Assembly (NCBI RefSeq): GCF_013170805.1
Contig: NZ_CP051293.1
Location: 4,718,001-4,782,000, forward strand
Source of the DNA: Mesorhizobium sp. NZP2077
GTDB lineage: Bacteria > Pseudomonadota > Alphaproteobacteria > Rhizobiales > Rhizobiaceae
Length of the DNA: 64,000 nt
Direction of reading: 5' to 3'
In this document: positions 34,698-46,004 of the stretch, one piece after another
Layout of the letters: each line of letters starts with the position of its first letter
How positions within the stretch are numbered: the first letter of the stretch is position 1
The notes under the pieces: generated by a model
What the model was told of the DNA's origin: nothing
Database searches by the model: none
Seen by the model: the letters and a program-made list of their open reading frames with translations, nothing else
Made by a program: the position numbers and the translations under genes

Positions 34698-35720
34698 ATG
34701 AAGACACGGCATTTCGACCGCATCGGCAATGGCGGCATCACCTTTACGGAACTCGGCTTCGGCACGGCGCCGCTCGGCAATCTCTACCGCGCCGTTTCGG
34801 ACGCGGATGCCAATGCCACGCTCGATGCCGCCTGGACGACCGGCTGCCGCTACTACGACACCGCGCCGCTCTATGGGCTCGGCCTGTCGGAAACACGCCT
34901 CAACCCGTTCCTGCGCGGCAAGAAGCGCGACGACTATGTGCTGTCGAGCAAGGTCGGCCGCCTGATGCGCGCCTGCCCGCCGGAGCAGCGCACGGGCATC
35001 GGCAAGTTCTTCGACACGCCGTCGCGTAGGGAAGTCTACGACTACAGCTATGACGGCCTGATGCGTTCCTTCGAAGCCTCGCTCGAGCGACTCGGAGTCG
35101 ACCGGATCGACATCCTGTTCGTGCACGATGTCGACATCTTCACCCACGGCAGCAAGCAGGCGTCAGACCAGCGCATCGAGGAATTCATGCGCTCGGGCTA
35201 TTACGGGTTGCTGTCGCTGCGCGACCAGGGCGTCATCAAGGCGTTCGGCGGCGGCATCAACGAATGGCAGGTTGCCCAGACGCTGGCCGAGCGCGGCGAT
35301 TTCGACCTGTTCCTGCTTGCCGGGCGCTACACGCTGCTCGAACAGGAGGCACTGACATCGTTCCTGCCGCTCTGCCAGAAGCGCGGCATCGGCATCGTGC
35401 TGGGCGGCCCCTACAATTCCGGCATCCTGGCGACGGGACCGAAGCCCGGTGCCTACTACAACTATTCCGAGGCGCCGCAGGACGTGCTGGACCGCGTGGC
35501 ACGCATCGAGGCGGTCTGCACCCGCCACAGCGTGCGCCTGATCGAGGCTGCGTTGCAGTTCCCGCTGCAGCATCCTTCGGTGGTATCGGTGATCCCTGGC
35601 GGCCAACGACCGGCGGAGGTCGAAAGCAACCGGGCGCTGCTCGACGCGAAACTGCCGGCAGCCCTTTGGGCCGATCTCAAGAAGGAAGGCTTGATGCGCG
35701 CGGATGCGCCGACCGCATAG
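34698..35720 (+). CDS. Aldo/keto reductase, D-threo-aldose/L-fucose dehydrogenase type
   Basis: A 340-residue TIM-barrel oxidoreductase. The catalytic Asp and Tyr lie in YYDTAPLYGLG, Lys in LSSKVGRLMR and His in LFVHDVD, giving a complete tetrad. GFGTAPLGNLYR and SVIPGGQRPAEVESN match the subgroup that oxidises L-fucose or D-arabinose to the lactone. The neighbouring FucU-type mutarotase supports a deoxy- or threo-aldose substrate. It is followed by a strong terminator. Confidence 0.87.
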   Translation: MKTRHFDRIGNGGITFTELGFGTAPLGNLYRAVSDADANATLDAAWTTGCRYYDTAPLYGLGLSETRLNPFLRGKKRDDYVLSSKVGRLMRACPPEQRTGIGKFFDTPSRREVYDYSYDGLMRSFEASLERLGVDRIDILFVHDVDIFTHGSKQASDQRIEEFMRSGYYGLLSLRDQGVIKAFGGGINEWQVAQTLAERGDFDLFLLAGRYTLLEQEALTSFLPLCQKRGIGIVLGGPYNSGILATGPKPGAYYNYSEAPQDVLDRVARIEAVCTRHSVRLIEAALQFPLQHPSVVSVIPGGQRPAEVESNRALLDAKLPAALWADLKKEGLMRADAPTA

Positions 35721-35758
35721 CGCGGCTACCATTCGCGTCGGCGTCGAGCCAATAAATG

Positions 35759-35782
35759 AAAAGCCGGGCGAGCCCGGCTTTT
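35759..35782. terminator. Bidirectional terminator between AKR and HU genes
   Basis: AAAAGCCGGGC-GA-GCCCGGCTTTT is a perfect palindrome with A and T runs at both ends, placed between the convergent aldo/keto reductase and HU genes, so it can serve both strands. Confidence 0.92.
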
Positions 35783-35807
35783 CTGTCTCTGAAAAAGAAA
35801 AACGCGC

Positions 35808-36080
35808 TTAGTTGACTGCGTCCTTGAGGCCCTTGCCGGCCGAAAACTTCGGCACGGTGCGTGCCGGGATCTGCACTTCGGCCCCGGTCTGCGGGTTGCG
35901 ACCGGTCGAGGCCGCACGCTTTGACACGGTGAAATTGCCAAAGCCGACAAGCCGGACATCGCCGCCCTTCTTCAGTTCGCCGGTGATCACGGAAAATACC
36001 GCATCGACCGCCGACTGCGCGTCACCCTTCGAAATGCTCGCGGCGTCGGCGACAGCGGACACCAGTTCGTTCTTGTTCAT
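35808..36080 (-). CDS. hupB: HU family DNA-binding protein
   Basis: The 90-residue histone-like protein: MNKNELVSAVADAASISKGD, the GFGNFTVSKRAA core and the DNA-clasping arm GRNPQTGAEVQIPARTVPKF. It bends DNA and compacts the nucleoid. ATG 36080 gives the canonical length. Its position after lon is conserved in alphaproteobacteria. It has its own terminator. Confidence 0.97.
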   Translation of the reverse strand: MNKNELVSAVADAASISKGDAQSAVDAVFSVITGELKKGGDVRLVGFGNFTVSKRAASTGRNPQTGAEVQIPARTVPKFSAGKGLKDAVN

Positions 36081-36190
36081 AAAAATTCCCTTCCATGAGA
36101 ACACCGGAACTAACGACTCATCCGGCAGGAAACGGACTTTAGAAAGAAGCGTTCCCGCAACCAAGTCGAAAAGGCAGGAAAAAACCGGAA

Positions 36191-36247
36191 AAAGCCCGGA
36201 AATCCGGGGTTTTTCACATGAAAAAGCCGGGCGCGAGGCCCGGCTTT
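36191..36247 (-). terminator. Lon transcription terminator region
   Basis: On the minus strand after lon, AAAGCCGGGC (36223-36232) pairs with GCCCGGCTTT (36238-36247) and the arm is followed by a T-run. A second hairpin with one mismatch lies beyond it at 36191-36214. The stem matches the AKR/HU terminator stem. Confidence 0.85.
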
Positions 36248-36276
36248 CTGTTTGTGCAGTGCAACCTTAGAAAAAA

Positions 36277-38688
<2,412 letters not shown>

Positions 38689-38910
38689 TGTCCAACCTTT
38701 CATGTCGCGGCCACCATCAGGCCAACCGCGAATCTTATATTAACGACCGGGGATCGTTCCGCCTACCACCGTTTGTGACGGGAGTTTTACAGCACAGAAT
38801 TCGGCACCTCGGCCTTCCAGTGTTAGGTGGATGCACGCGGGGCAAAGATCAAGAGTTAACATCGCCTGCAAATCCACTCCATCGACGAGGTCGGGTGCCC
38901 CTCACAGCAA

Positions 38911-38933
38911 AACGGCGCCGCAACGGCGCCGTT
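38911..38933 (-). terminator. clpX terminator
   Basis: AACGGCGCCG-CAA-CGGCGCCGTT forms a 10-bp stem followed, on the minus strand, by a short T-run, 29 bp past the clpX stop. Confidence 0.85.
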
Positions 38934-38961
38934 CCACAAAAATATGGGGTCAGTTGCCATG

Positions 38962-40236
38962 TCAGGCGCTGACATTGCCCTTCTTTTCCTTCTGTTCGGA
39001 GTAGATGTAGAGCGGCCGGGCACTGCCGGTCACCACTTCCTCCGAAATCACCACTTCGCGCACGCCTTCGAGCGCGGGCAGTTCGAACATGGTGTCGAGC
39101 AGGATCGCTTCCATGATCGAACGCAGGCCGCGGGCCCCGGTCTTGCGTTCGATGGCGCGCTTGGCGATCGCCGACAGCGCATTCTCGTGGAAGGTCAGGT
39201 CGACATTCTCCATCTCGAACAGCCGCTGATACTGCTTGACCAGCGCGTTCTTCGGCTCGGTCAGGATCTGGATTAGCGCCGGCTCGTCGAGGTCCTCAAG
39301 CGTCGCCAGCACCGGCAGACGGCCGACGAACTCGGGGATGAGGCCGAATTTCAGCAGATCCTCGGGCTCGACCAGGCGGAAAACATCGCCAGTGCGACGA
39401 TCCTCCGGCGAAGCGACGATGGCGCCGAAGCCGATCGAGGTCTTTCTACCGCGATCCGAGATGATCTTGTCCAGCCCAGCGAAAGCGCCGCCGCAGATGA
39501 ACAGGATGTTGGCGGTGTCGACCTGCAGGAATTCCTGCTGCGGATGTTTCCTGCCGCCCTGCGGCGGAACGGAGGCGACGGTGCCTTCCATGATCTTCAG
39601 CAGTGCCTGCTGCACGCCCTCGCCCGACACGTCGCGGGTGATCGAGGGATTGTCGGACTTGCGCGAAATCTTGTCGATCTCGTCGATGTAGACGATGCCG
39701 CGCTGGGCGCGTTCGACATTGTAGTCGGCCGACTGCAGCAGCTTCAGGATGATGTTCTCGACGTCCTCGCCGACATAGCCGGCTTCGGTCAGCGTCGTTG
39801 CGTCAGCCATGGTGAAGGGCACGTCGATGATGCGGGCCAGCGTCTGCGCAAGCAGCGTCTTGCCGCAACCGGTCGGGCCGATCAAAAGGATGTTGGACTT
39901 GGCCAACTCGACATCGTTGTTCTTGCCGGCATGCGCCAGGCGCTTGTAGTGGTTGTGGACCGCCACCGACAGCACGCGCTTGGCGTAGGGCTGGCCGATG
40001 ACATAGTCGTCGAGAACCTTGAGGATCTCCTGCGGTGTCGGCACGCCCTCGCGCGACTTCACCATCGAGGTCTTGTTCTCCTCGCGGATGATGTCCATGC
40101 AGAGTTCGACGCATTCGTCGCAGATGAAGACCGTCGGACCGGCGATCAGCTTGCGCACCTCATGCTGGCTTTTGCCGCAAAACGAGCAATAAAGCGTGTT
40201 CTTCGAGTCACCGCTGTTGTTGCCGACCTTGCTCAT
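38962..40236 (-). CDS. clpX: ClpX, ATPase subunit of ClpXP protease
   Basis: The 424-residue AAA+ unfoldase begins with a zinc-binding domain (Cys17, Cys20, Cys39, Cys42), then Walker [13 protein letters not shown], Walker [11 protein letters not shown], the RKH loop region and the IGF-containing segment that docks on ClpP. It recognises and unfolds tagged substrates. clpP lies upstream on the same strand across a 295-bp gap, and lon downstream. Confidence 0.98.
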   Translation of the reverse strand: MSKVGNNSGDSKNTLYCSFCGKSQHEVRKLIAGPTVFICDECVELCMDIIREENKTSMVKSREGVPTPQEILKVLDDYVIGQPYAKRVLSVAVHNHYKRLAHAGKNNDVELAKSNILLIGPTGCGKTLLAQTLARIIDVPFTMADATTLTEAGYVGEDVENIILKLLQSADYNVERAQRGIVYIDEIDKISRKSDNPSITRDVSGEGVQQALLKIMEGTVASVPPQGGRKHPQQEFLQVDTANILFICGGAFAGLDKIISDRGRKTSIGFGAIVASPEDRRTGDVFRLVEPEDLLKFGLIPEFVGRLPVLATLEDLDEPALIQILTEPKNALVKQYQRLFEMENVDLTFHENALSAIAKRAIERKTGARGLRSIMEAILLDTMFELPALEGVREVVISEEVVTGSARPLYIYSEQKEKKGNVSA

Positions 40237-40531
40237 TTTCCTGTCCTTTCATCGCCGCCCGCCGATGGTCTGGCTGAAAGGGCGCATATTCTATCTATCG
40301 CGGGAATCCGCCGCCGCCAGTGTCCCGGCTCCCGCAACGTATTCCGTACGAAACACAAATCAGAAAACGTGGCAATGATTCGCAGCAACCCTACACAAAG
40401 CTAAGCCGTCGAAAATCAACATAGCCTTAACGTAGGCAATCTCGACCGTCGAGGGAACAGCCAATTGTGGCCGAAATGCCGCAAGACGCGCCAAAAGCGC
40501 GTGATGGTGCCATCCAACTGCCACCCAGCCC

Positions 40532-41161
40532 TTATGCCACAGCGCCTTCCGCCGGCTCGCGCGACGAAATGACCTTGTCGATGAGGCCGAAATCCTTGGC
40601 TTCGTCGGCGGTCATGAAATGGTCGCGGTCGAGCGTGCGTTCAATCTCCTCGTAGGTCTTGCCGGTGTGCTTGACATAGACCTCGTTGAGACGGCGCTTC
40701 AGCTTGACGATATCCATGGCGTGGCGCTCGATGTCGGAGGCCTGGCCCTGGAAGCCGCCCGACGGCTGGTGGACCATGATGCGGGCGTTCGGCGTGGCGA
40801 AGCGCATGTCCTTATGGCCGGCGGTCAGCAGCAGCGAGCCCATCGAGGCCGCCTGGCCGATGCAGAGCGTCGACACGGCCGGCTTGATGAACTGCATGGT
40901 GTCGTAGATCGCCATGCCCGAGGTGACGACGCCACCCGGCGAATTGATGTAGAGGTTGATTTCCTTCTTCGGATTCTCGGCTTCGAGGAACAAAAGCTGC
41001 GCGCAGACCAGCGTCGCCATGCCGTCCTCGACCGGACCGGTGATGAAAATGATGCGCTCCTTGAGGAGGCGCGAGAAAATGTCGTAGGCCCGCTCGCCGC
41101 GATTGGTCTGTTCGACCACCATCGGAACGAGGTTCATGTAGGTTTCGACGGGGTTCTTCAT
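40532..41161 (-). CDS. clpP: ClpP, proteolytic subunit
   Basis: The 209-residue serine peptidase forms the ClpXP/ClpAP chamber. The triad is visible as Ser106 (GQAASMGS), His131 (MVHQPSG) and Asp180 (TLDRDHFM). The first 15 or so residues form the usual propeptide region. It is the first gene of the clpP-clpX-lon block. Confidence 0.98.
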   Translation of the reverse strand: MKNPVETYMNLVPMVVEQTNRGERAYDIFSRLLKERIIFITGPVEDGMATLVCAQLLFLEAENPKKEINLYINSPGGVVTSGMAIYDTMQFIKPAVSTLCIGQAASMGSLLLTAGHKDMRFATPNARIMVHQPSGGFQGQASDIERHAMDIVKLKRRLNEVYVKHTGKTYEEIERTLDRDHFMTADEAKDFGLIDKVISSREPAEGAVA

Positions 41162-41494
41162 CAGATATCTCTTATCTCGCGGTGGGATTCCGGCGCCGCC
41201 GGCAGATCGGGCAGAATCGGGACTGGATCGTTGTTCCGTAGATAGGATGCCGGCTCATCCTTGTGCAAGGCCGACCCGTCCTAGCCATCTGGGTAAGTCG
41301 AATCAAGCTTTACGGCCAAGGATTCACGTCGCCGGACGCCTGCGCCGGTCTGCGGCAGCAGGTACCGATCCGCAGCGTAGCAGTTTCTTAACCGCGTCAC
41401 TTAACGAAATGCGCCGAAACCGCTTTTCTCCGGGGCCGCTTCCCCTACAATTCAACGTTGAACTTGTGCCTGCAGTTCAAACAGGGGGAGTGTC
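41162..41494. other. Gene-free interval between clpP and secreted repeat protein
   Basis: This 333-bp divergent promoter region carries no plausible gene, RNA or repeat that I can see. GGGGGAG just before 41495 is the ribosome binding site of the right-hand gene. Confidence 0.6.
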
Positions 41495-42085
41495 ATGTTC
41501 AGGAGAAGCGCATCCTTCGCCATTGCCGGGCTGACCATGCTCGGCACGATTTCACAGTCGGCGGCCGGCGGACGCGCCGTGGAATGCTACGAACCGGTCC
41601 GAACGCCGGCCGTTTACGACACGGTCTATGAGGATGTGATGGTCAGCCCACCCGGCCAGCAGGTCGACTACACCCCACCCATCTACGGCACGCGCGAACG
41701 CGTGGTGATGACCGTTCCGGCACAGGTGAGCTACGAGGTCGTGCCCGCCATCACCCGCACCGTCTACCACACGGTTCAAGTCGACGACGGCGGCTACTCC
41801 TGGGAGTGGCGCGTCATCCATGGCCGCCGGGTGCTGTGCAAGACTTGGCACAAGGCCCGTTATGAACGCGTCGCCGAGACGGTGGTGATCCAGCCGGCGC
41901 GGACGAGACGTGTCGTCATTCCGGCGCAATACGACCGGATTGCCGAGGAAGTGCTGATACAGCCGGAACAAAGGCGTATTATCGATGTCCCTGCCTCCTA
42001 CCAGACCGTCGCGCGGCGCGTGGTGGTCAGGGAAGGCTCGTCAGGCTGGCGGCGCGTGCATATTCCCAGGCATTGCCAGGATTAA
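41495..42085 (+). CDS. Secreted Val/Tyr-rich repeat protein of unknown function
   Basis: The 196-residue protein has a signal peptide (MFRRSASFAIAGLTMLGTIS, cleavage near SAAGG) and repeated units of the form VxVPAxYxxVxxxVxV: PAQVSYEVVPAI, VVIPAQYDRIAEEVLIQP, IDVPASYQTVARRVVV. A central WEWRVIHGRRVLCKTW interrupts them. Such P-A-x-Y repeats occur in surface proteins of rhizobia, where they are thought to form extended beta structures. No function is assigned. Confidence 0.78.
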   Translation: MFRRSASFAIAGLTMLGTISQSAAGGRAVECYEPVRTPAVYDTVYEDVMVSPPGQQVDYTPPIYGTRERVVMTVPAQVSYEVVPAITRTVYHTVQVDDGGYSWEWRVIHGRRVLCKTWHKARYERVAETVVIQPARTRRVVIPAQYDRIAEEVLIQPEQRRIIDVPASYQTVARRVVVREGSSGWRRVHIPRHCQD

Positions 42086-42103
42086 TCCAGGTTCGGCGGA
42101 CGC

Positions 42104-43207
42104 TCAGGCCACCTCTGCCCGCAACCATCGCTTCAGGCCAGCGACATCGCCATCACCGACGGCCGCAGCAACGCGCCTGCCGACCGCAGCGCCGAATTTG
42201 TAGCCGTGGCCGGAGCAGGCCGAGACGATCAGGCACTTGCCCTTCTCGTGCGCCATGAATTTCTCGTCGGCGGTGAAGGTGTAGGCGCAGGTGACCACTT
42301 CGGTCACCTCATACTCCTCGATGCGGGCGATCGGCGGCGAAAACAGGTTGCGGATCGCCTCGCCCTCGCCCGATACCGGGTCGCGGTTCCAATCGGCGTC
42401 GCTGGTCGGTACCCTGTGCAAACCTGACCCGAATTTCATGCCGGCGCCGCCGGAGGGCGGGATCACGTAGCCGTCGACAGCACCGCCGACATCGAGGACG
42501 ACGGGTGCCGCCTCCCAGGCCGCCTTCAAGTCGGCCGGCGGTTCGACATAGGCAAGCGCGGTCCGATAGGTCTTCAGCTCACCGTCCAGTTCCGGAAACA
42601 GTTTCAGCACCCAGGCGCCGGCAGCGATGACGATGCGATCGGCCTGCATGGTTTCACCACTGTCGAGCACAATATGGCCGGCCTCGGCATCGACCTCCGT
42701 CACCTTACTGTGCTCGTAGACGTTAGCGCCTTTGGCGCGCAGCCACTTTGCGAGGCCGGAGGCGATCTTGCGGCAATGCAGCGCGCCGCCTTCGGTCGAA
42801 AAATAGGCATAGCGGAACGACCCGGCTTGCAAAAACGGCCAGCGCTTCACGGCTGCGTCCGGTTCCAGCAATTCAAAAGGGAAATTCCCCTCTTCCAGAC
42901 CCACGCGGTACTCTGCTGCCTCGTCGCCCGGCTCACGCGAAATGCAGACGAACCCGCGCGCATCGAGGTGGCTTTCGCCGAGATCGGCCCACATCTCGTC
43001 CCAGGCCTGATAGGCCTCGGTGATCAGCCGGCCATACCCGCTTCCGGCGCGATAGGCGCGGCGGATGACGCGATGGTGGTCGCCCGACGCCGCCAGCGGA
43101 TTGGGAATCGGCCCCTGTTCGACGATCGAGACTTTGTGGCCCGCCTTGACCAGCGACCATGCCGTGGAGAGACCGGCAATACCCGCGCCGACAACGATCA
43201 CATTCAT
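42104..43207 (-). CDS. FAD-dependent oxidoreductase, monomeric sarcosine oxidase-like
   Basis: 367 residues with the N-terminal dinucleotide motif GAGIAGLSTAWSL (7-19), HHRVIRRAY near 49, and the C-terminal CAYTFTADEKF (Cys307) plus SACSGHGYKFG. A cysteine at this place carries covalent FAD in monomeric sarcosine and N-methyltryptophan oxidases, so an oxidase of N-methyl or secondary amino acids is likely. It diverges from a cytochrome P450 gene 102 bp away. Confidence 0.87.
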   Translation of the reverse strand: MNVIVVGAGIAGLSTAWSLVKAGHKVSIVEQGPIPNPLAASGDHHRVIRRAYRAGSGYGRLITEAYQAWDEMWADLGESHLDARGFVCISREPGDEAAEYRVGLEEGNFPFELLEPDAAVKRWPFLQAGSFRYAYFSTEGGALHCRKIASGLAKWLRAKGANVYEHSKVTEVDAEAGHIVLDSGETMQADRIVIAAGAWVLKLFPELDGELKTYRTALAYVEPPADLKAAWEAAPVVLDVGGAVDGYVIPPSGGAGMKFGSGLHRVPTSDADWNRDPVSGEGEAIRNLFSPPIARIEEYEVTEVVTCAYTFTADEKFMAHEKGKCLIVSACSGHGYKFGAAVGRRVAAAVGDGDVAGLKRWLRAEVA

Positions 43208-43309
43208 CCGCTTAGACCTTCCGCAGCCGCACCCGTTGCTCAACTCGTGGGTACCGCGCGCCAACATACGGTCTGGAAACGGGCTGGCAAGCCGCGCTAT
43301 GGGTCTGGC

Positions 43310-44560
43310 ATGACCAAATTGACACTCCCTTACATCGCCTTTGATCCAGCCACCCGCCAGCTGCGGCTCGACCCGCACGAGCCTGCATTCTTCCTCAACC
43401 CGTACAAGGCTTATGCGTTCCTGCATGGCATCTCGAACGCGTTTTACTGGGAGGAATTCGGCTTCTGGTGCTTTGGCGGCTTCGACGATGTCAACCGGCT
43501 GCTGCGCGACCGCCGCTTCGGCCGCCAGAACCCGGCCGGCATTCCCGACAGTCGCGGCATCGGTCGGGACCGAAGCCATCTCAAGGCGTTCGACGGCATC
43601 GAAGCCAATTCCATGCTCGAGCTGGAACCACCGGTGCACACGCGGCTGAGGACACTGGTCAACCGTGCCTTCGTCTCGCGCCAGGTCGAACGACTGCGGC
43701 CGCGTGTCGAAGTGCTCGCCAACGAGTTGATCGACCGCTTTGATCCGACCGGCCCCGTCGACCTTTTGCCCGCCTTCGCGGCGCCCTTGCCGATCACCAT
43801 CATCGCCGAAATGCTTGGCGTGCCGGTCGAGATGGGGCCGCAACTGCTCGACTGGTCACATCAGATGGTCGCCATGTACATCCATGGCCGCACGCGTGAA
43901 ACCGAAGAGACGGCCAATCGCGCCGCGAGCGAATTTGCCGATTTCCTGCGTGGCTACGTCACCGAGCGCCGCAACAACCCCGGCGACGACCTGCTGTCGC
44001 TGCTGATTTCGGCGCAGGAGGACGGCCAGAAACTGTCCGAGGATGAGATGGTGTCCTCGGCCATCCTGCTGCTCAATGCCGGCCATGAAGCGACCGTACA
44101 CCAGACCGGCAACGCGGTGCGCTCGATCCTGGCGCAAGACGGCGATCCGCGACGCTTCTTCACCTCGGCGGAAGCGACCGCGGCAACGGTCGAGGAATGC
44201 CTGCGCTTCGACGCGCCGCTGCACATGTTCACCCGCTACGCCTACCAGGAGATCGAAATTGCGCCCGGCACCGTCGTGCAGCCGGGCCAGACGATCGGGC
44301 TTTTGCTCGGCATGGCCAATCATGATCCGCGCGCCTTTGCCGAACCGCAGGCCTTCCGGCCGGATCGGATCGACCAGAAGAACGTGTCCTTCGGTGCCGG
44401 CATCCATTTCTGCATCGGCGCGCCGCTTGCGCGGCTCGAACTGCAGGTGTCTCTGAAGACTTTGTTCGAACGGCACCCGCAACTGCATCTTGCCGAACAG
44501 CCCCGCTTCCGCGACACTTACCACTTCCATGGGCTGGAAACGCTCGCCGTCGGCTTCTGA
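43310..44560 (+). CDS. Cytochrome P450 (bacterial class I)
   Basis: 416 residues. The haem-thiolate Cys368 lies in FGAGIHFCIGAPLARLE; the I-helix oxygen-activating motif is AGHEAT; ExxR is EECLRF; ELEPPVHTRLRTLVNRAF is the typical helix-C region of soluble CYP105/CYP107-like enzymes. It hydroxylates an unknown small molecule and needs a ferredoxin partner not encoded nearby. Confidence 0.93.
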   Translation: MTKLTLPYIAFDPATRQLRLDPHEPAFFLNPYKAYAFLHGISNAFYWEEFGFWCFGGFDDVNRLLRDRRFGRQNPAGIPDSRGIGRDRSHLKAFDGIEANSMLELEPPVHTRLRTLVNRAFVSRQVERLRPRVEVLANELIDRFDPTGPVDLLPAFAAPLPITIIAEMLGVPVEMGPQLLDWSHQMVAMYIHGRTRETEETANRAASEFADFLRGYVTERRNNPGDDLLSLLISAQEDGQKLSEDEMVSSAILLLNAGHEATVHQTGNAVRSILAQDGDPRRFFTSAEATAATVEECLRFDAPLHMFTRYAYQEIEIAPGTVVQPGQTIGLLLGMANHDPRAFAEPQAFRPDRIDQKNVSFGAGIHFCIGAPLARLELQVSLKTLFERHPQLHLAEQPRFRDTYHFHGLETLAVGF

Positions 44561-44585
44561 ACGACCGCGGGCCCGGGGCTACGCG

Positions 44586-45653
44586 ATGAAACTGTTTTCG
44601 AGACCGGCGACGGCGTTCGCGTTGGCACTTTTATGCGCCTGCCTTGGGGCGGCGCGTGCCCAGCAACAGCCCGAAAACATCCCGCGGGAAAACAGCGATG
44701 CCGTCGCCAGGGCCATGGCTGCCCGCCTGCTCGAACGCCAGACCGGCGCGGCTGTGCCGGCGGACAGGTTTTGGGCGTATGAGGCCGACTTCAACCTCGA
44801 CGGCCTGTCGGAAATCTACGCCTTCGTCGCGGATCCCGCCTGCGACGGCATGAAATGCGGGCTTTTCCTGTTCGTGCTGGAGGGCGAAAGCTACCGTGAG
44901 GTTCTCGGTGACATTCCGGGTGCGAGGCTGACGCCTCCAGACAAGGTCGCGCTTGGTGCTTTCAAGCGCAATGGCTTTTTCGACCTGCAACTCGACCAAA
45001 GGCTGTTCGGCTGGACGGGCGACCACTACGCGGATGTATCGACCTTCCCCGCCACGTCGCTCGACGGAGCTGTCTTCATCGCGGCCTGCCAAAAAAGCAA
45101 GTCCAGCGAACAGCCCGAAGCCGGCGAGGCCGAACGGATTGCCGGCGAATGCCAATGCCAGCTCAACCGGCTTCAGGCGCTCGGCTTCGCGCAAGCCGAG
45201 CTTGACCAATATGCCGCCTCTCTGGGCGAAAATTTTGAGTATTCCGGCGGCGGCAAGGAAAAGGCCTGGCAGGCCACGACGGCGCAGGCAAGCGATGTCG
45301 CAACCGGTTGCGACGTCGTCAGCGGCAAGAGCCAGTGGCAACCGGCTTACTTCAACCATGGCGACCAGCCGCAGCAGAGGCTCGATTTCGACGGCTTCAT
45401 CGCCGCCTGCCCGACCCAGGATTTCATCCTGACCAACCACAAGGTCGGCTCGCCGGACCGCGCTCTCAGCCTTTGCGGCTGTCTCGCCCGGGAAATGCCG
45501 TCCCAAGGTGTCACCCAGGAAGGACTGGACCTGTTGACGCGATACTATCGCGATGAGATATCCGATGTGGATGTGGAGGCGCAGGACGCCGACGTCCTGG
45601 CCTTCCACGACAAGGCGTCGGAAGCGTGCCTCAGCCAGTTTCCGGCGAAGTGA
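44586..45653 (+). CDS. Secreted Cys-rich protein of unknown function
   Basis: 355 residues with a signal peptide (ATAFALALLCACLGAARA, then QQQ). An N-terminal region of about 130 residues has a DFNLDGLSEIYAF segment resembling FG-GAP-like or calcium loops. The C-terminal half has repeated C-x-C pairs (CQCQLNRLQALG, LCGCLAREM) in helical repeats. I do not recognise the family. It starts 25 bp after the P450 gene and may be co-transcribed. Confidence 0.75.
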   Translation: MKLFSRPATAFALALLCACLGAARAQQQPENIPRENSDAVARAMAARLLERQTGAAVPADRFWAYEADFNLDGLSEIYAFVADPACDGMKCGLFLFVLEGESYREVLGDIPGARLTPPDKVALGAFKRNGFFDLQLDQRLFGWTGDHYADVSTFPATSLDGAVFIAACQKSKSSEQPEAGEAERIAGECQCQLNRLQALGFAQAELDQYAASLGENFEYSGGGKEKAWQATTAQASDVATGCDVVSGKSQWQPAYFNHGDQPQQRLDFDGFIAACPTQDFILTNHKVGSPDRALSLCGCLAREMPSQGVTQEGLDLLTRYYRDEISDVDVEAQDADVLAFHDKASEACLSQFPAK

Positions 45654-45998
45654 TCACAGCTTGATTACATACTCCTTGCGAGTCGTTTCAAGCACTTCCC
45701 AGCTGCCCTTGAAGCCCGGCCTCAGCACGAAACTGTCGCCGGACTTGACGGTGCGCGCTTGCCCACCGTCCTCCGCGATCACCGAAACGCCGGACAGGAT
45801 ATGGCAGAACTCCCATTCGTCGTAGACGATGCGCCACTTGCCGGGAGTCGATTCCCAGATGCCGGCATAAAGGCCGCCGTCCCGCTCCTCGACATTCCAG
45901 GTGCGGAATTTCGGATCGCCCGTGATCAGGCGATCCGGCGCCGGCGCGCCAGATTCCGGTTCGACGGCTTTGGTATCGACTGCAAGAAACGCGGTCAT
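45654..45998 (-). CDS. Cupin domain protein (DUF861 type)
   Basis: A 114-residue single cupin: GIWESTPGKWRIVYDEWEFC, then HILSGVSVIAEDGG, then SFVLRPGFKGSWEVLET. The family includes ureidoglycine aminohydrolase-like barrels, and the function here is unknown. It begins 7 bp after the metY stop, so it is the last gene of that run. ATG 45998 is preferred to a TTG at 46004. Confidence 0.85.
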   Translation of the reverse strand: MTAFLAVDTKAVEPESGAPAPDRLITGDPKFRTWNVEERDGGLYAGIWESTPGKWRIVYDEWEFCHILSGVSVIAEDGGQARTVKSGDSFVLRPGFKGSWEVLETTRKEYVIKL

Positions 45999-46004
45999 CA
46001 GCAA

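Noticed and set aside
38689..38820. Heat-shock sigma promoter before lon
   Set aside because: No CTTGAA/CCATAT pair at acceptable spacing was found by eye.
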